This document shows positions 53,360 through 63,056 of a DNA stretch of 64,000 nt, piece by piece. Origin of the DNA: Polymorphobacter fuscus (lineage in GTDB: Bacteria; Pseudomonadota; Alphaproteobacteria; Sphingomonadales; Sphingomonadaceae); the NCBI RefSeq assembly GCF_011927825.1, contig NZ_JAATJI010000001.1, positions 2,400,001 through 2,464,000 of the forward strand, written 5' to 3'. Under the pieces are notes generated by a model. The model had not been told where the DNA came from, searched no databases, and saw only the letters and a program-made list of their open reading frames with translations. Within the stretch, counting starts at the first letter, position 1. The number at the start of each line of letters is the position of its first letter. The position numbers were made by a program, and so were the translations under genes.

Positions 53360-53917
53360 ATGGCAAGCCTTGCGGAGCCCGATGCGAAAACCCTGCTCGC
53401 CGGCTGGCGCCGCGGCGACCAGGAGGCGCGCGACCAACTGCTGGCGCTGTTCTATCCCGATCTCCAGCGCGCCGCCGCGGCCCTGTTGCGCCGCGAACGC
53501 GGCGTGTCGATGTCGACCGCCGATCTCGTCCAGGAATCGATGCTGCGGCTGATCGCGCTCGATCGCATTGCCTGGACCGATCGTGCGCATTTTCTCGCGC
53601 TCGCGGCCACCATGATGCGCCGCGCGTTGCTCGACCATCTGCGCGCGCGCCGCACGCTGAAACGTGAACATGACAAGGTCGAACTGCTGACCGGAATCGG
53701 CATCGGCGCGCCCGATTACGAGGTCGAGGCGTTGTCGGCGGCGCTCGACGACCTTGCCCGGATCGATCGCTCGCGCGCCGACATCGTCGAAATGCGCTAT
53801 TTCGGCGGGATGGAGTTTCGCGACATCGCCGAGGTGCTCGGCTGTTCCGAATCGACGGTCAAGCGCCGCTGGGCCGCCGCCCGCCTGTGGCTTCTCGCCG
53901 AACTCACGACGGCATGA
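53360..53917 (+). CDS. ECF sigma factor paired with a Ser/Thr kinase
   Basis: A 185-residue ECF-type factor: DLVQESMLRLIALDRIAW (region 2), FLALAATMMRRALLDHLRARR, and EMRYFGGMEFRDIAEVLGCSESTVKRRW (region 4). The form with RRALLDHLRARRTLKR is the ECF group that is encoded next to Ser/Thr kinases and regulated by phosphorylation, not by an anti-sigma factor. Its stop overlaps the start of the kinase gene by 4 bases. Confidence 0.92.
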   Translation: MASLAEPDAKTLLAGWRRGDQEARDQLLALFYPDLQRAAAALLRRERGVSMSTADLVQESMLRLIALDRIAWTDRAHFLALAATMMRRALLDHLRARRTLKREHDKVELLTGIGIGAPDYEVEALSAALDDLARIDRSRADIVEMRYFGGMEFRDIAEVLGCSESTVKRRWAAARLWLLAELTTA

Positions 53918-56310
53918 CCGACCAGCGCGAGGCCCGGGCGCTGGCGGTGCTGGAGGCGGTGCTCGACCGGCCGATGGCGGAACGGGCGGCCTATGCCCGG
54001 GACCGCTGCGGCGACGACGCGGAGTTGCTGGCGCGCGTGCTCCGGCTGCTCGCCGCCGACGATGCCGGGCGGCTGCGCACCGGCACCGCCGCCCGCGCCG
54101 TGGCCGACGCGCCGGTGCCCGATCGCATCGGCCAGTATCGCATTACAGGACTGATCGGGGTCGGCGGCATGGGCGCCGTCTATCGCGGCGAACGCGATTC
54201 CGGCGACTTTCACCATGTCGTCGCCATCAAGCTGATTCGGCCCGGCGCCTTGTCCGACCAGCTCGTCGCGCGGTTCGCGCGCGAACGCCAGACGCTCGCC
54301 GGCCTTGCCCACCCGCACATCGCGCGGCTGTTCGATGGCGGCCAGACCCCCGCCGGCGCGCCCTATATCGTCATGGAATATGTCGACGGACAGCGGCTCG
54401 ACGACTGGCTGGCCACCGCGCCGACCCACGCCGATCGTATCGGGCTCTTCATTGCCGTATGCGCTGCCGTCGGCTTTGCCCATCAGAACCTTGTCATCCA
54501 CCGCGACCTGACGCCGTCGAACATCCTTGTCGATGCCACCGGCGCGCCGAAGCTGATCGATTTCGGCATTGCCCGGCCCCCGGCGGCCGCTTCAGCCGCC
54601 TCGGCATCGCCATCGTCATCGGGCGCGCCGGCGCGTTCACCATCAGAAGCGCTGAGCCTGACGCCCGGCTTCGCAGCGCCCGAGCGCGTCGCCGGGCTGC
54701 CGGCGACCACCCTGTCCGACATCTACTCCCTAGGCGCCATTTTCGCGCGCATGTTCGACGCGGGCGATCCCGATCGCGACGCCATCGTCGCCCGCAGCTG
54801 CGCCGAAAGCCCCGACGATCGCTATCCCTCTGCCGATGCGCTCGCCGACGATGTTCGTGCCTGGCACGCCGGTGCCGCCGTCGCGGCGCGCGGTGGTGGC
54901 CGGCGCTACCGGTTCGCCAAGTTCGTGCGCCGCCACCGGCTCGGCGTCGGCGTCGGCGTGGCCGCGCTGCTGCTGCTCGTCGCGGCGCTCGGCGTGACCA
55001 GCTGGTCCTATGCTCGCGCCGAAGCGGCGCGCGTGGCCGAGGCGCGGCGCTTTGCCGAACTGCGCAGCCTTGCCGGTTATCTGATCTTCGATCTCAACGC
55101 CCGGCTGGCGCGCATTCCCGGCAACACCACCGCCCGCGCCAACCTCGCCGAACAGGCGCAGCGCTATCTCGACGGCCTTGCCGCCAGCGGCGACCCGGCG
55201 CCCGACCTCCGCCTGGAAACGGCGCGTGGTCGCATCGCATTGGCGCGCGTCCAGGGCGTGCCCGCCCAGCCGACGCTGGGCGACGATCGTGCTGCCGCCG
55301 CCAACCTTGCCGCCGCCGAAGCGCTGCTGGCGCCGCTGCCCGCGGGCGCGCTGGTCAGCCGGCTGCGGGCCGAAATCCTTGCCGATCGCGCCCTGCTGGC
55401 GGTGCTGGAGGACAAGGACCCCAAGGCAGCGACAACGCTCACCACCGCGGCCCTGGCGACACTGGACACGGTTCCCGTCGCGACGCGCGACGCGGATTGG
55501 CACAAGGCCCGCCGCGCCGCCCGGCACACCGTGCTCGAAATCGCCAACCAGCAGGCCGACGCCAAGGCCATGGCGGCCGGCGCCCGGCAATTGCGGGCGG
55601 ACCGGCTGCAATGGCCGGCGCTGCTGCGCAACGGTGTCGATGGCGCGGTCGAGCAGGCATGGGCGGATTATTACGAAGGCGTGTCGCATGCCTATGACGA
55701 AACGGGTGACCGCGGCACACCGATCCTGGCGCGAAGTCACGCGGGCTTTGCGGCTGCGGAGGCGCAGCGCCCCGGTGACCCGGCGCTGCTCTACATGATG
55801 GCCTGGTCGGGGCTCGATGGCTTTGCCGCCGCGTCGCAGGCCGGCGATGCGCCCGCCGCGGCGCGGCTGATCGCGGCGGCGAAGGGCGCTGTCGACCGGT
55901 TGCGCGTCCGCGAGGACCGCGACGACAGCGTTGTGTCGCTCGATCACAGCATCGGAGAAGCCTGGGCCCAGCATCTCGGCAATCTGGGACGGTTTCGCGA
56001 AAGCGTCGCCGCGCAGCAGCAGGTCGTGGACCGGGAAAAGGCCCGCATCGCCCAGATCGTGGCCAAGGGCGGCGCCCCGCTCGGCGTCGACCTGGCATTT
56101 TCGGAGATGATCCTGGGCATTGCCGCCAAACAGGCCGGCGACCGCACCCTGGCATGCGCCAGCTGGCAGTCGGCCGCCGCGCGCTACGACCGCGTCGCCG
56201 CGCTTGGCAAGCTCACCGATTTCCACGCCGGCTTTCGCCCCGGCCTCGCGCGCAACCTTGCGCTCTGTGCCGCCGGACGCCCGGTCAGCGCGTTCGGGCC
56301 GATGCGTTAG
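53914..56310 (+). CDS. Transmembrane Ser/Thr protein kinase with C-terminal repeat domain
   Basis: A 798-residue membrane kinase. Kinase domain about 75-320: glycine loop IGVGGMGAVY, Lys106 (VVAIKLI), catalytic HRDLTPSN at 196-203, DFG at 216-218, APE-like AAPERVAG. The usual Lys of HRDxKxxN is Thr200, a change seen in some active bacterial kinases. One membrane segment at about 343-363. The C-terminal 430 residues are helical, Ala-rich repeats (LRSLAGYLIFDLNARLAR, RANLAEQAQRYLDGLAA) as in tetratricopeptide-like sensor parts. It should phosphorylate and activate the coupled ECF factor. Confidence 0.92.
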   Translation: MTDQREARALAVLEAVLDRPMAERAAYARDRCGDDAELLARVLRLLAADDAGRLRTGTAARAVADAPVPDRIGQYRITGLIGVGGMGAVYRGERDSGDFHHVVAIKLIRPGALSDQLVARFARERQTLAGLAHPHIARLFDGGQTPAGAPYIVMEYVDGQRLDDWLATAPTHADRIGLFIAVCAAVGFAHQNLVIHRDLTPSNILVDATGAPKLIDFGIARPPAAASAASASPSSSGAPARSPSEALSLTPGFAAPERVAGLPATTLSDIYSLGAIFARMFDAGDPDRDAIVARSCAESPDDRYPSADALADDVRAWHAGAAVAARGGGRRYRFAKFVRRHRLGVGVGVAALLLLVAALGVTSWSYARAEAARVAEARRFAELRSLAGYLIFDLNARLARIPGNTTARANLAEQAQRYLDGLAASGDPAPDLRLETARGRIALARVQGVPAQPTLGDDRAAAANLAAAEALLAPLPAGALVSRLRAEILADRALLAVLEDKDPKAATTLTTAALATLDTVPVATRDADWHKARRAARHTVLEIANQQADAKAMAAGARQLRADRLQWPALLRNGVDGAVEQAWADYYEGVSHAYDETGDRGTPILARSHAGFAAAEAQRPGDPALLYMMAWSGLDGFAAASQAGDAPAAARLIAAAKGAVDRLRVREDRDDSVVSLDHSIGEAWAQHLGNLGRFRESVAAQQQVVDREKARIAQIVAKGGAPLGVDLAFSEMILGIAAKQAGDRTLACASWQSAAARYDRVAALGKLTDFHAGFRPGLARNLALCAAGRPVSAFGPMR

Positions 56311-56393
56311 AGCGATTTTCGATCAACTTGGGTCATCGCGCCAGCGGTCGCCCGCAGGGCGATGACGGTGATCCAAGTTGGTCGAAAGCCGCT
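56311..56393. repeat. Long imperfect hairpin between convergent genes
   Basis: Outer arms 56311-56331 and 56373-56393 match in 18 of 21 positions; inner arms GTCATCGC (56332-56339) and GCGATGAC (56359-56366) are perfect. It fills the gap between the convergent kinase and DUF4126 genes. No T-run follows. It may be a bidirectional terminator or a dispersed intergenic palindrome. Confidence 0.7.
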
Positions 56394-56858
56394 TTAGGCC
56401 TGCGCGCCCTGTTGCTGGCCGCGCACGATGGCCGCGGCACTCGCCACGACAGCGGCATCTTCGACAAAGCCCGTCGCGCTCTGGCCATAAACCGGGATCG
56501 CCGCCATCCGCGCCCGCCAGCCCGGATAGGATGCAACCACCGCCGTCAACCCGCCGACCGCGGCCCCGAGCCAACGGTCGCGGCGCGTTGACAGCGCCGC
56601 GCCGGCGACGGCGTTGGTGATGAACCGCGCCGTCAGCCCGATTGCCACGATCCGGTCCGGCGCGGTCTTCTGCTTGTCGCCCGCCATTTCGAGCACCGCC
56701 AGCGCCAGTGCGCCGGCGGCCACGATCGGCCGGGACAGGATGGGCAAGGCACTATTGTCGGCCGACAACTCGCCGCGCGCTGCCGCGACCGAAACCATCG
56801 CCAGCGGTGTCATCGCTCGCTGGCCACCGACCAGACCCATCAAAATGGCGTCACGCAT
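56394..56858 (-). CDS. DUF4126-like membrane protein
   Basis: A 154-residue protein: AILMGLVGGQRAMTPLAMVSVAA at the N-terminus is the DUF4126 hallmark (GxRA.TP), then hydrophobic segments (IVAAGALALAVLEMAGDK, IVAIGLTARFITNAVAGAAL, WLGAAVGGLTAVVASYPG). The RxxTP turn and AxxKxPxxPDR-like QKTAPDR are present. Function unknown. Confidence 0.85.
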   Translation of the reverse strand: MRDAILMGLVGGQRAMTPLAMVSVAAARGELSADNSALPILSRPIVAAGALALAVLEMAGDKQKTAPDRIVAIGLTARFITNAVAGAALSTRRDRWLGAAVGGLTAVVASYPGWRARMAAIPVYGQSATGFVEDAAVVASAAAIVRGQQQGAQA

Positions 56859-56932
56859 GATCTTCTCCTGTGTTCAGGAAACGAACGCCTGCGCGGCCCC
56901 GGCGGATGCACCACCGGGGAAGAAAGCCCGGC

Positions 56933-59161
56933 CTATCCGATAATGGCCCGCGCCGCATCGAGGCGCGCCGACAAACGGTCGATCGCCGCCGCGGTGCGCG
57001 TGGCATAGAGATTGGCGTCGGCAAACCGCCGCTCCTCCACCGCTTCGCGCACGCCCGGCAGCGTCTTGGCGCCATAGCCGGTGAAACGGCCGGGGGCATA
57101 GAGGGCGTGCTTGTACCAGTTGCGGCCCGGCAGGCCTTCGGGGATCAGCAGTGCCTGGTCGATGCCGATCAGCGCGGCGTTCAGCTTGCCGCGCGCCGCC
57201 GGCGCCAGCCCGGCCCCGCGGGCGGCATAGGCGGCGTCGAAGGCCTTGGCACTCGCTTCCAGCCGGCCGACGGCGTTTTCCAGTGCCGCCATCTCGATGA
57301 CCGGGGTCGGCGCTTCGGCCGGCGGCGCGGTGACCGGCGCCTTGGGGTCGCTGGCCAGCCTGAAGGCGCCGCTGCTCAGCAGCGCGGCGCGCTTTTCGTC
57401 CTGCTTGCGCCGGGTGTCGACCAGTGTCTTCACTTCGGTCAGATAGCCGCGCACCGTCGTCGCCAGATCGGTAAAGCGCACCGGCGGCGTGTCGGCATCG
57501 GCGATGCGCAGGACCAGCCGGCCGACGGTTTCGGACAGCGCCTTGCCATAGGCCAGGCCCGGATCCTCGAAGCGGGTGAAATGGTCATAGCTGTCATAGA
57601 TCGAATGGTAGGAGCCGGCGCCTTCGCCCTCGCCGCCATAGCCGATGTTGAGCGACGGCACGCCCAGATGCTGGAGGAAGGACGAATAATCGCTGCCCGA
57701 TCCCAGCGCGCCCATTGGCAGGTCGCCCCCGGCTTCGGCGGCCTTGACCTCCGCCTCGTTGACGCGCGCGCCGTCGAATGCATCGGCACGCACCTTGGCG
57801 CGGGCGCGATCGAGCACGGTGGCCCCCGTCTGCGGGTCCTTCACATCGGCTGCGACCTGCGACACGACATGCTGCCACTGGTGGCTGCCATCGGCGCCCA
57901 GGAAACCGCGGCTGTTGCCATCGGTGTTGATGTAGATGACGGCCTTCTTCTGCAGTTCCGCGGCATGGGTTTCGGCCCATTCGGTCGATCCGAGCAGCAT
58001 CGGCTCCTCGCCGTCCCAGCTGGTGTAGACGATGGTGCGCGATGGCTGCCACCCGGCCTTCTTCAACTGGCCCAGCGCCTTGGCTTCGGACAACATGGCG
58101 ACGTCGCCCGACAGCGGGTCGGAGGCACCGAACACCCAGCCATCATGATGGTTGCCGCGCACCACCCATTCGTCGGGCCGGTCCTTGCCCTTGATCGTCG
58201 CGACGACATCGTACAGCGGCTTCAACGACCAGTCGGACTTGACCGCCAGATGGACCTTCGACGTGTCGTCGCCGCCAAGGCGATAGGCAAAGGGCAGCGC
58301 GCCCTTGAAATTGTCGGGCGCCAGCGGCCCGCCCATCGCGGCGAAGATCTTGCTGGCATCGCCATAGGAGATCGGCAGGACGGGAATTTTCAGGATCGTC
58401 GGCGCATCGGCGCGGGCGATATGCTTGGCGCCGGGGACGGAGCCATAGCCCGGCGTCGTCGGGTCGCCCGGATAGACCGTCATGTCGGCGACCGAGCCGC
58501 GCTGGACGCCGGTGTCGGGGCGGGCGCCGCCATTGGGGTAGGTTTCGGCCGTCGCATAGCCATCATTGGCCGGGTCCGAATAGATCAGCGTGCCGACGGC
58601 GCCATGTTCCTGCGCCAGCTTGGGCTTCAACCCGCGCCAGCCGCCGCCATAGCGCGCCAGCGCGATCTTGCCCTTCACATCGATGCCGCGCCGCGCCAGC
58701 GCCTCGTAATCGGCGGGCAGGCCGTAGTTGACATAGACGACCGGTGCCGTGACATCGCCATCGCCCTGAAAGGCGACATAGGGCGGCAGCGCGTCCTTCA
58801 GATTGCCGCTGGTCGAATCCTCGGGGATCGTCGGCTCCTGGCCGCCCAGCTTGACGGGGTTGGGACCGGTGATCTCGAGCGTGGTGCTGATCGGCGTCGG
58901 GTAGAGCACGTCGAACTGCTCGATCTTCGCGTCCCAGCCGAACTCCTTGAACTTGGCGAGCAGGAACTCGGCATTTTCCTTGTTGTGCGCCGACCCGACA
59001 TGGTTGGGCGCCGACGACATCTGCTTCAACCAGGCCATCTGGTCGGCCGACGAAATGCCGGCATCGAGCGTCTTTTCCAGCGCCGCCTGCTGCGGGGTGA
59101 CCTGCGCCATCGCCGATGTGCCGAGCAGCGCCGCAAGCGCCAGCGTTTTCAGAACCGTCAT
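56933..59161 (-). CDS. M28 family metallopeptidase (glutamate carboxypeptidase II-like), secreted
   Basis: A 742-residue enzyme with signal peptide 1-19, a protease-associated domain (about 130-200), an M28 di-zinc peptidase domain with VVRGNHHDGWVFGASDP, IVYTSWDGEEPMLLGSTEWAE, INTDGNSRGFLGADG, GSDYSSFLQHLGVPSLNIGY and YHSIYDSYDH, and a C-terminal transferrin-receptor-like dimerisation domain (ALLIPEGLPGRNWYKHALYA). All zinc ligands and the general base Glu are present. It should trim C-terminal residues from peptides in the periplasm. The long opposite-strand frame over it is a codon-bias shadow. Confidence 0.95.
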   Translation of the reverse strand: MTVLKTLALAALLGTSAMAQVTPQQAALEKTLDAGISSADQMAWLKQMSSAPNHVGSAHNKENAEFLLAKFKEFGWDAKIEQFDVLYPTPISTTLEITGPNPVKLGGQEPTIPEDSTSGNLKDALPPYVAFQGDGDVTAPVVYVNYGLPADYEALARRGIDVKGKIALARYGGGWRGLKPKLAQEHGAVGTLIYSDPANDGYATAETYPNGGARPDTGVQRGSVADMTVYPGDPTTPGYGSVPGAKHIARADAPTILKIPVLPISYGDASKIFAAMGGPLAPDNFKGALPFAYRLGGDDTSKVHLAVKSDWSLKPLYDVVATIKGKDRPDEWVVRGNHHDGWVFGASDPLSGDVAMLSEAKALGQLKKAGWQPSRTIVYTSWDGEEPMLLGSTEWAETHAAELQKKAVIYINTDGNSRGFLGADGSHQWQHVVSQVAADVKDPQTGATVLDRARAKVRADAFDGARVNEAEVKAAEAGGDLPMGALGSGSDYSSFLQHLGVPSLNIGYGGEGEGAGSYHSIYDSYDHFTRFEDPGLAYGKALSETVGRLVLRIADADTPPVRFTDLATTVRGYLTEVKTLVDTRRKQDEKRAALLSSGAFRLASDPKAPVTAPPAEAPTPVIEMAALENAVGRLEASAKAFDAAYAARGAGLAPAARGKLNAALIGIDQALLIPEGLPGRNWYKHALYAPGRFTGYGAKTLPGVREAVEERRFADANLYATRTAAAIDRLSARLDAARAIIG

Positions 59162-59222
59162 GTCATCCCCCTGATGTGCCCCGCCATCGTGGCACAGGAC
59201 CCGCCTCGTCCGAAAGGGTGTT

Positions 59223-59969
59223 TTATTTCAGCCGCGCGATCAATTCCGTCGCCGCCGCCGGATTGCGCACCTTGGCGCCCGCGATGAAGAACACATAGGC
59301 GTCGCGGCCATCCTCGGCCCAGCCGCGCGCCGCCTTGGCCCAGCCGTCGATCCCCGCGGCATCATAGCCGGTCGCGCAATCCTCGGTGCTGCGCTGCAGC
59401 CGGGCATAGGCGAAATCGCCGGTGGCAGCATCGATGCAAGGGTAGTCATCGGAATCGGCAAAGACGATGGCAGCGTTGGCGGCCCTGGCCAGGGCGATGA
59501 ACGCCGGGTCGCGAAAACTGTCGTGGCGCGGTTCGATGGCATGGCGCAGCGGCACGCCGTCCTGGCGGGCGGGCAGCAGCGCAAGAAAGGCGGCAATATC
59601 GTCCGCATCGAACACCCGCGTCGCCGCGAACTGCCACAGGATGGGCCCCAGCTTGTCGCCCAGCTCGGTCAGGCCCTGTTCGGCGAAGCGCTGGACCGAT
59701 TCGCCGGCATCGGCGAGCTTCTTGCGCGTCACGCAATAGCGCGATGCCTTCAATGCGAAGCGAAAGCCGTCAGGCGCCGCCGCGGCCCATTTGGCGAAGG
59801 TCGCCGGTTTCTGGCTGCTGTAGAAGGTCGAATTGACCTCGACCGCGGTCAACCGCCCGGCCGCATATTCCAGCTGCTTCGTCTTGGCGAGCCCATCGGG
59901 ATAGAAGGTCCCGCGCCAGGGATCGAAATCCCAGCCGCCGACACCCACCCGGATCGTCCCGCTTGCCAT
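59223..59969 (-). CDS. DUF72 family protein
   Basis: A 248-residue TIM-barrel-like protein with the family motifs VGVGGWDFDPWRGTFYP, LTAVEVNSTFYSSQKPATFAKW, FALKASRYCVT, LGPILWQFA, HAIEPRHDSF, YVFFIAGAKV. YecE-type members have no settled function. It is divergent from hisN, with 53 bases between the two starts. Confidence 0.95.
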   Translation of the reverse strand: MASGTIRVGVGGWDFDPWRGTFYPDGLAKTKQLEYAAGRLTAVEVNSTFYSSQKPATFAKWAAAAPDGFRFALKASRYCVTRKKLADAGESVQRFAEQGLTELGDKLGPILWQFAATRVFDADDIAAFLALLPARQDGVPLRHAIEPRHDSFRDPAFIALARAANAAIVFADSDDYPCIDAATGDFAYARLQRSTEDCATGYDAAGIDGWAKAARGWAEDGRDAYVFFIAGAKVRNPAAATELIARLK

Positions 59970-60022
59970 GTTGCATCTTTAGCGCGGTTGGCGACAGGAC
60001 CGCCAGCGGCTATCGATCAGCC

Positions 60023-60790
60023 ATGACCGACGACGATATCGCCCTCGCCCATGAACTCGCCGACGCGGCTGGCGCTGCGATCCGGCCGTGGTTCCGCCGG
60101 CCCTTCCTCGTCGAGACCAAGGAGGATTTCTCCCCCGTCACCATCGCCGACCGCGAGGCGGAAGCCGCGATCCGCGCGCTTCTCGCCGAGCACCGCGCGC
60201 ATGATGGCGTCATCGGCGAGGAATATGGCGACGATCGCCCCGATGCCGACCGCGTCTGGGTGCTCGATCCCATCGACGGCACCCGGGCCTTCGTCGCCGG
60301 CCGGCCGCTGTTCGGCACGCTGATCGCGCTGATGGAAGGCGGCGTGCCGGTGCTCGGCGTCATCGACCAGTGCATCATCGGCGATCGCTGGATTGGCGGC
60401 ACCGACCATCCGACGACGCTCAACGGCGCGCGTGTCCACGCCCGCGCCTGCGATACGCTGGCTGCGGCGCGGCTGGGATCGACCAGCCCGTTCCTGTTCG
60501 ACCCGGCCGACCTGCCACGCTTCGCGGCTCTTCGCGGCCAGGTCGCCGACACGCTGTTCGGCGGCGATTGCCACAACTACGGCCTTGTCGCCGCGGGCCA
60601 CCTCGACCTCGTCGTCGAATCCTGGCTGAAGATCCATGATTGGGCGGCATTGGTGCCGGTGGTGACCGGCGCCGGCGGGGTGATGACCGACTGGTCGGGG
60701 GCACCGCTGCGCCAGGGCAGCGACGGCCGGGTGATCGCGGCCGGCGATGCGCGCGTCGCGGAAGCGGTGCATGACATGCTGGCGCGTTGA
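60023..60790 (+). CDS. hisN: Histidinol-phosphatase, inositol monophosphatase family
   Basis: A 255-residue enzyme with the Mg-binding motifs GEEYGDD, WVLDPIDGTRAFVAGRPLFG and WLKIHDWAALVPVVTGAGGV, and the His-type GGDCHNYGLVAAGHLDLVVE. It hydrolyses histidinol phosphate in histidine biosynthesis, as in alphaproteobacteria and actinobacteria, where HisN replaces HisB-N. The start at 60023 fits family length; the longer frame upstream is not conserved. Confidence 0.93.
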   Translation: MTDDDIALAHELADAAGAAIRPWFRRPFLVETKEDFSPVTIADREAEAAIRALLAEHRAHDGVIGEEYGDDRPDADRVWVLDPIDGTRAFVAGRPLFGTLIALMEGGVPVLGVIDQCIIGDRWIGGTDHPTTLNGARVHARACDTLAAARLGSTSPFLFDPADLPRFAALRGQVADTLFGGDCHNYGLVAAGHLDLVVESWLKIHDWAALVPVVTGAGGVMTDWSGAPLRQGSDGRVIAAGDARVAEAVHDMLAR

Positions 60791-60842
60791 GGTTTCACCA
60801 GGCCGCTCATCCCGAGCGGAGTTGTGCTGGCCCTGTGTAAGC

Positions 60843-62972
60843 CTATTTCCGCGTCAACCCTGTCCAATAGCCGATGAAGCTCCACAGGTCAGCGATCTCG
60901 TCGATCTGCTTCGATGTCGGCTTGCCCGATCCGTGCCCGGCGCGGGTTTCGATGCGGATCAGGTGCGGCTTGTCACCGATTTTGGCGGCCTGCAGCGCCG
61001 CTGCATATTTGAAGCTGTGGCCCGGCACCACCCGGTCGTCGGTATCCGCCGTCGTCACCAGAATCGCCGGGTAGTCCTTGCCCGACTTGATGTTGTGATA
61101 GGGCGAATAGCCGTAAAGATTGCGGAACTGCACCGCGTCGGCGGGGTCGCCATAATCATCGGTCCAGGTCCGCCCTTCCGTGAACAGCGGGAAGCGCAGC
61201 ATGTCCATCACGCCGACGGCGGGCAGGGCGGCGGCGAACAGGTCCGGCCGCTGGTTGACGACCGCGCCGACGAGCAGCCCGCCGTTCGACCCGCCCTGGA
61301 TGGCAAGGCCGCCCTTGGGCGTGATGCCCGACGCGATCAGATATTCGCCGCCGGCGATGAAATCATCGAAGACATTCTGCTTTTTCAGCAGTTTGCCATC
61401 GTCATGCCACGCCGCGCCATATTCGCCGCCGCCGCGCAGCGTCACCTCGGCATAGACGCCGCCCATCTCCATCCAGCTCAGCGCATCGACCTGGAAGGCC
61501 GGCAACACATTGATGTTGAAGCCACCATAGCCGTACATCAGCGTCGGCGCGCCCTTCGACAGGTCGAGCGATTTCTTGTGGGCGATGAACATCGGCACCC
61601 GGGTGCCATCCTTCGACGTGAAGAAGCGCTGTTCCACGACAAAATCGGCTGGGTCGAAGGCGACCTTGGGTGCCGCAAAGACGCTGCTGGCGTTGGTGTC
61701 GGCATTGTAGCGATAGATCGTCGTCGGGGCATTATAGCTGGTAAAGGCATAATAGGCGGTGTTCGATGTCCGCTGCCCGGTGCCGGGGCCCGATTCGAAG
61801 CCGGTCGCAGTGCCGAGGCCGGGCAGCGCGACGACACCCTGCGGCACACCATCGAGCGAATAGCGGCGCACCGCCGTGCTGGCGTCGTGCAGCGCCGTGA
61901 CCACCAGATGGTCGCCGACCAGATGCGCGCCGGTGATCGTGTCCTTGCCCTCGGGCACGATATCGCGCGGCACATGGGTGATATTGTCGAAGGCGACGAC
62001 ACGATATTTCGGCGCGCCGGCGTTGGTGACAAAATACAGCGAGGTGCCGATATTGCCGACGAAGCGCCAGTCGTCGGTCCGCTTGGCGATCAGCGTGAAC
62101 AGCGCGAAATCGGGGTCGGTGACGTCCTTGACGCGGACTTCATAAGTGTCGTCGGAGCCGGTGCTCGACCGGATCACCAGCCAATGGCCATCGGCGCTGG
62201 TTTCGGCAATATTGTAATAACCGCGGTTTTCGGGCGACGCATAAACCAGCGTGTCGGCATCCTGCGGCGTGCCGACCTTGTGGAAGTAGACGCTGTGATC
62301 GTAGACGGCGGAGACGAAATCCTTGCCCCTGGGCGTCGCCGGATGGCGCGAATAGTAAAAGCCGCTGCTGTCGGCGTTCCAGGCGATCCCCGAAAACTTC
62401 ACCCAGTCGAGATCGTCGGACATCACCTTGCCCGAATCGACGTCGAGCAGCTTGATCGTCCGCCAGTCGGTGCCGCCGTCCTGCACGGCATAGGCGATGC
62501 GCTTGCCATCGGGTGACGCCGACCATTCGGCCAGCGCCGTCGCCCCGTCCTTCGACCACATATTGGGGTCGATCAGCACGCGCGATGCCCCCGTCCCATC
62601 GTCGAGCATCAGCACCGCCTGGTTCTGCAGCCCCGAATTGCGGCGAAAGAACAACCGGTCGCCGCGTGCCTCGGGCAGGGTGATCCGTTCATAGTCGAAC
62701 AACTGGGTCAACCGCGCCTTCAGGGCATCGCGGCCGGGCAATGTCGCCAGATACGCCTGGGTGACGCGATTTTCCGCCGCCACCCAGTCGGCCACCGGCT
62801 TTTGCGTCCGCACATCGCCTTCCAGCCAGCGATAGGGGTCGGCAACGGTGACGCCGTGCAGCACATCGGTCTGCGGAACCGTGGCGGTCACGGGATAGGC
62901 CAGCGGAGCGGCAGGGCTGGCGTCAGGCATCGACAGGATCAACGCGGCGGCGGCGATGGCACGGAATGACAT
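60843..62972 (-). CDS. Prolyl oligopeptidase family serine peptidase (S9A), secreted
   Basis: A 709-residue enzyme with a signal peptide (1-22), an N-terminal helix and seven-bladed propeller (about 30-430; PYRWLEGDVRTQKPVADWVAA, LFFRRNSGLQNQAVL, YSRHPATPRGKDF), and a hydrolase domain with the nucleophile in LAIQGGSNGGLLVGA, the Asp in TTADTDDRVVPGH and the His in RAGHGSGKPTSK. It cuts short peptides after Pro in the periplasm. No obvious partner; the M28 peptidase nearby suggests a peptide-use theme. Confidence 0.96.
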   Translation of the reverse strand: MSFRAIAAAALILSMPDASPAAPLAYPVTATVPQTDVLHGVTVADPYRWLEGDVRTQKPVADWVAAENRVTQAYLATLPGRDALKARLTQLFDYERITLPEARGDRLFFRRNSGLQNQAVLMLDDGTGASRVLIDPNMWSKDGATALAEWSASPDGKRIAYAVQDGGTDWRTIKLLDVDSGKVMSDDLDWVKFSGIAWNADSSGFYYSRHPATPRGKDFVSAVYDHSVYFHKVGTPQDADTLVYASPENRGYYNIAETSADGHWLVIRSSTGSDDTYEVRVKDVTDPDFALFTLIAKRTDDWRFVGNIGTSLYFVTNAGAPKYRVVAFDNITHVPRDIVPEGKDTITGAHLVGDHLVVTALHDASTAVRRYSLDGVPQGVVALPGLGTATGFESGPGTGQRTSNTAYYAFTSYNAPTTIYRYNADTNASSVFAAPKVAFDPADFVVEQRFFTSKDGTRVPMFIAHKKSLDLSKGAPTLMYGYGGFNINVLPAFQVDALSWMEMGGVYAEVTLRGGGEYGAAWHDDGKLLKKQNVFDDFIAGGEYLIASGITPKGGLAIQGGSNGGLLVGAVVNQRPDLFAAALPAVGVMDMLRFPLFTEGRTWTDDYGDPADAVQFRNLYGYSPYHNIKSGKDYPAILVTTADTDDRVVPGHSFKYAAALQAAKIGDKPHLIRIETRAGHGSGKPTSKQIDEIADLWSFIGYWTGLTRK

Positions 62973-63056
62973 GAAACTCCTGAACGGCTTGGTCCCTGGC
63001 GGGTCGGCCCACAGGTTCTGGCACAGGTGGCCCGGCCTGCCAACAATCCGTGCCCG

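Noticed and set aside
53754..55697. 647-residue plus-strand frame
   Set aside because: Same-strand alternative frame of the Ser/Thr kinase; Arg-rich with no domain.
56870..59287. 805-residue plus-strand frame
   Set aside because: It is antisense to the intact M28 peptidase with all zinc ligands; Ala/Arg/Gly/Asp-rich shadow caused by high GC at third codon positions.
60747..62516. 589-residue plus-strand frame
   Set aside because: Antisense to the S9 peptidase; shadow.
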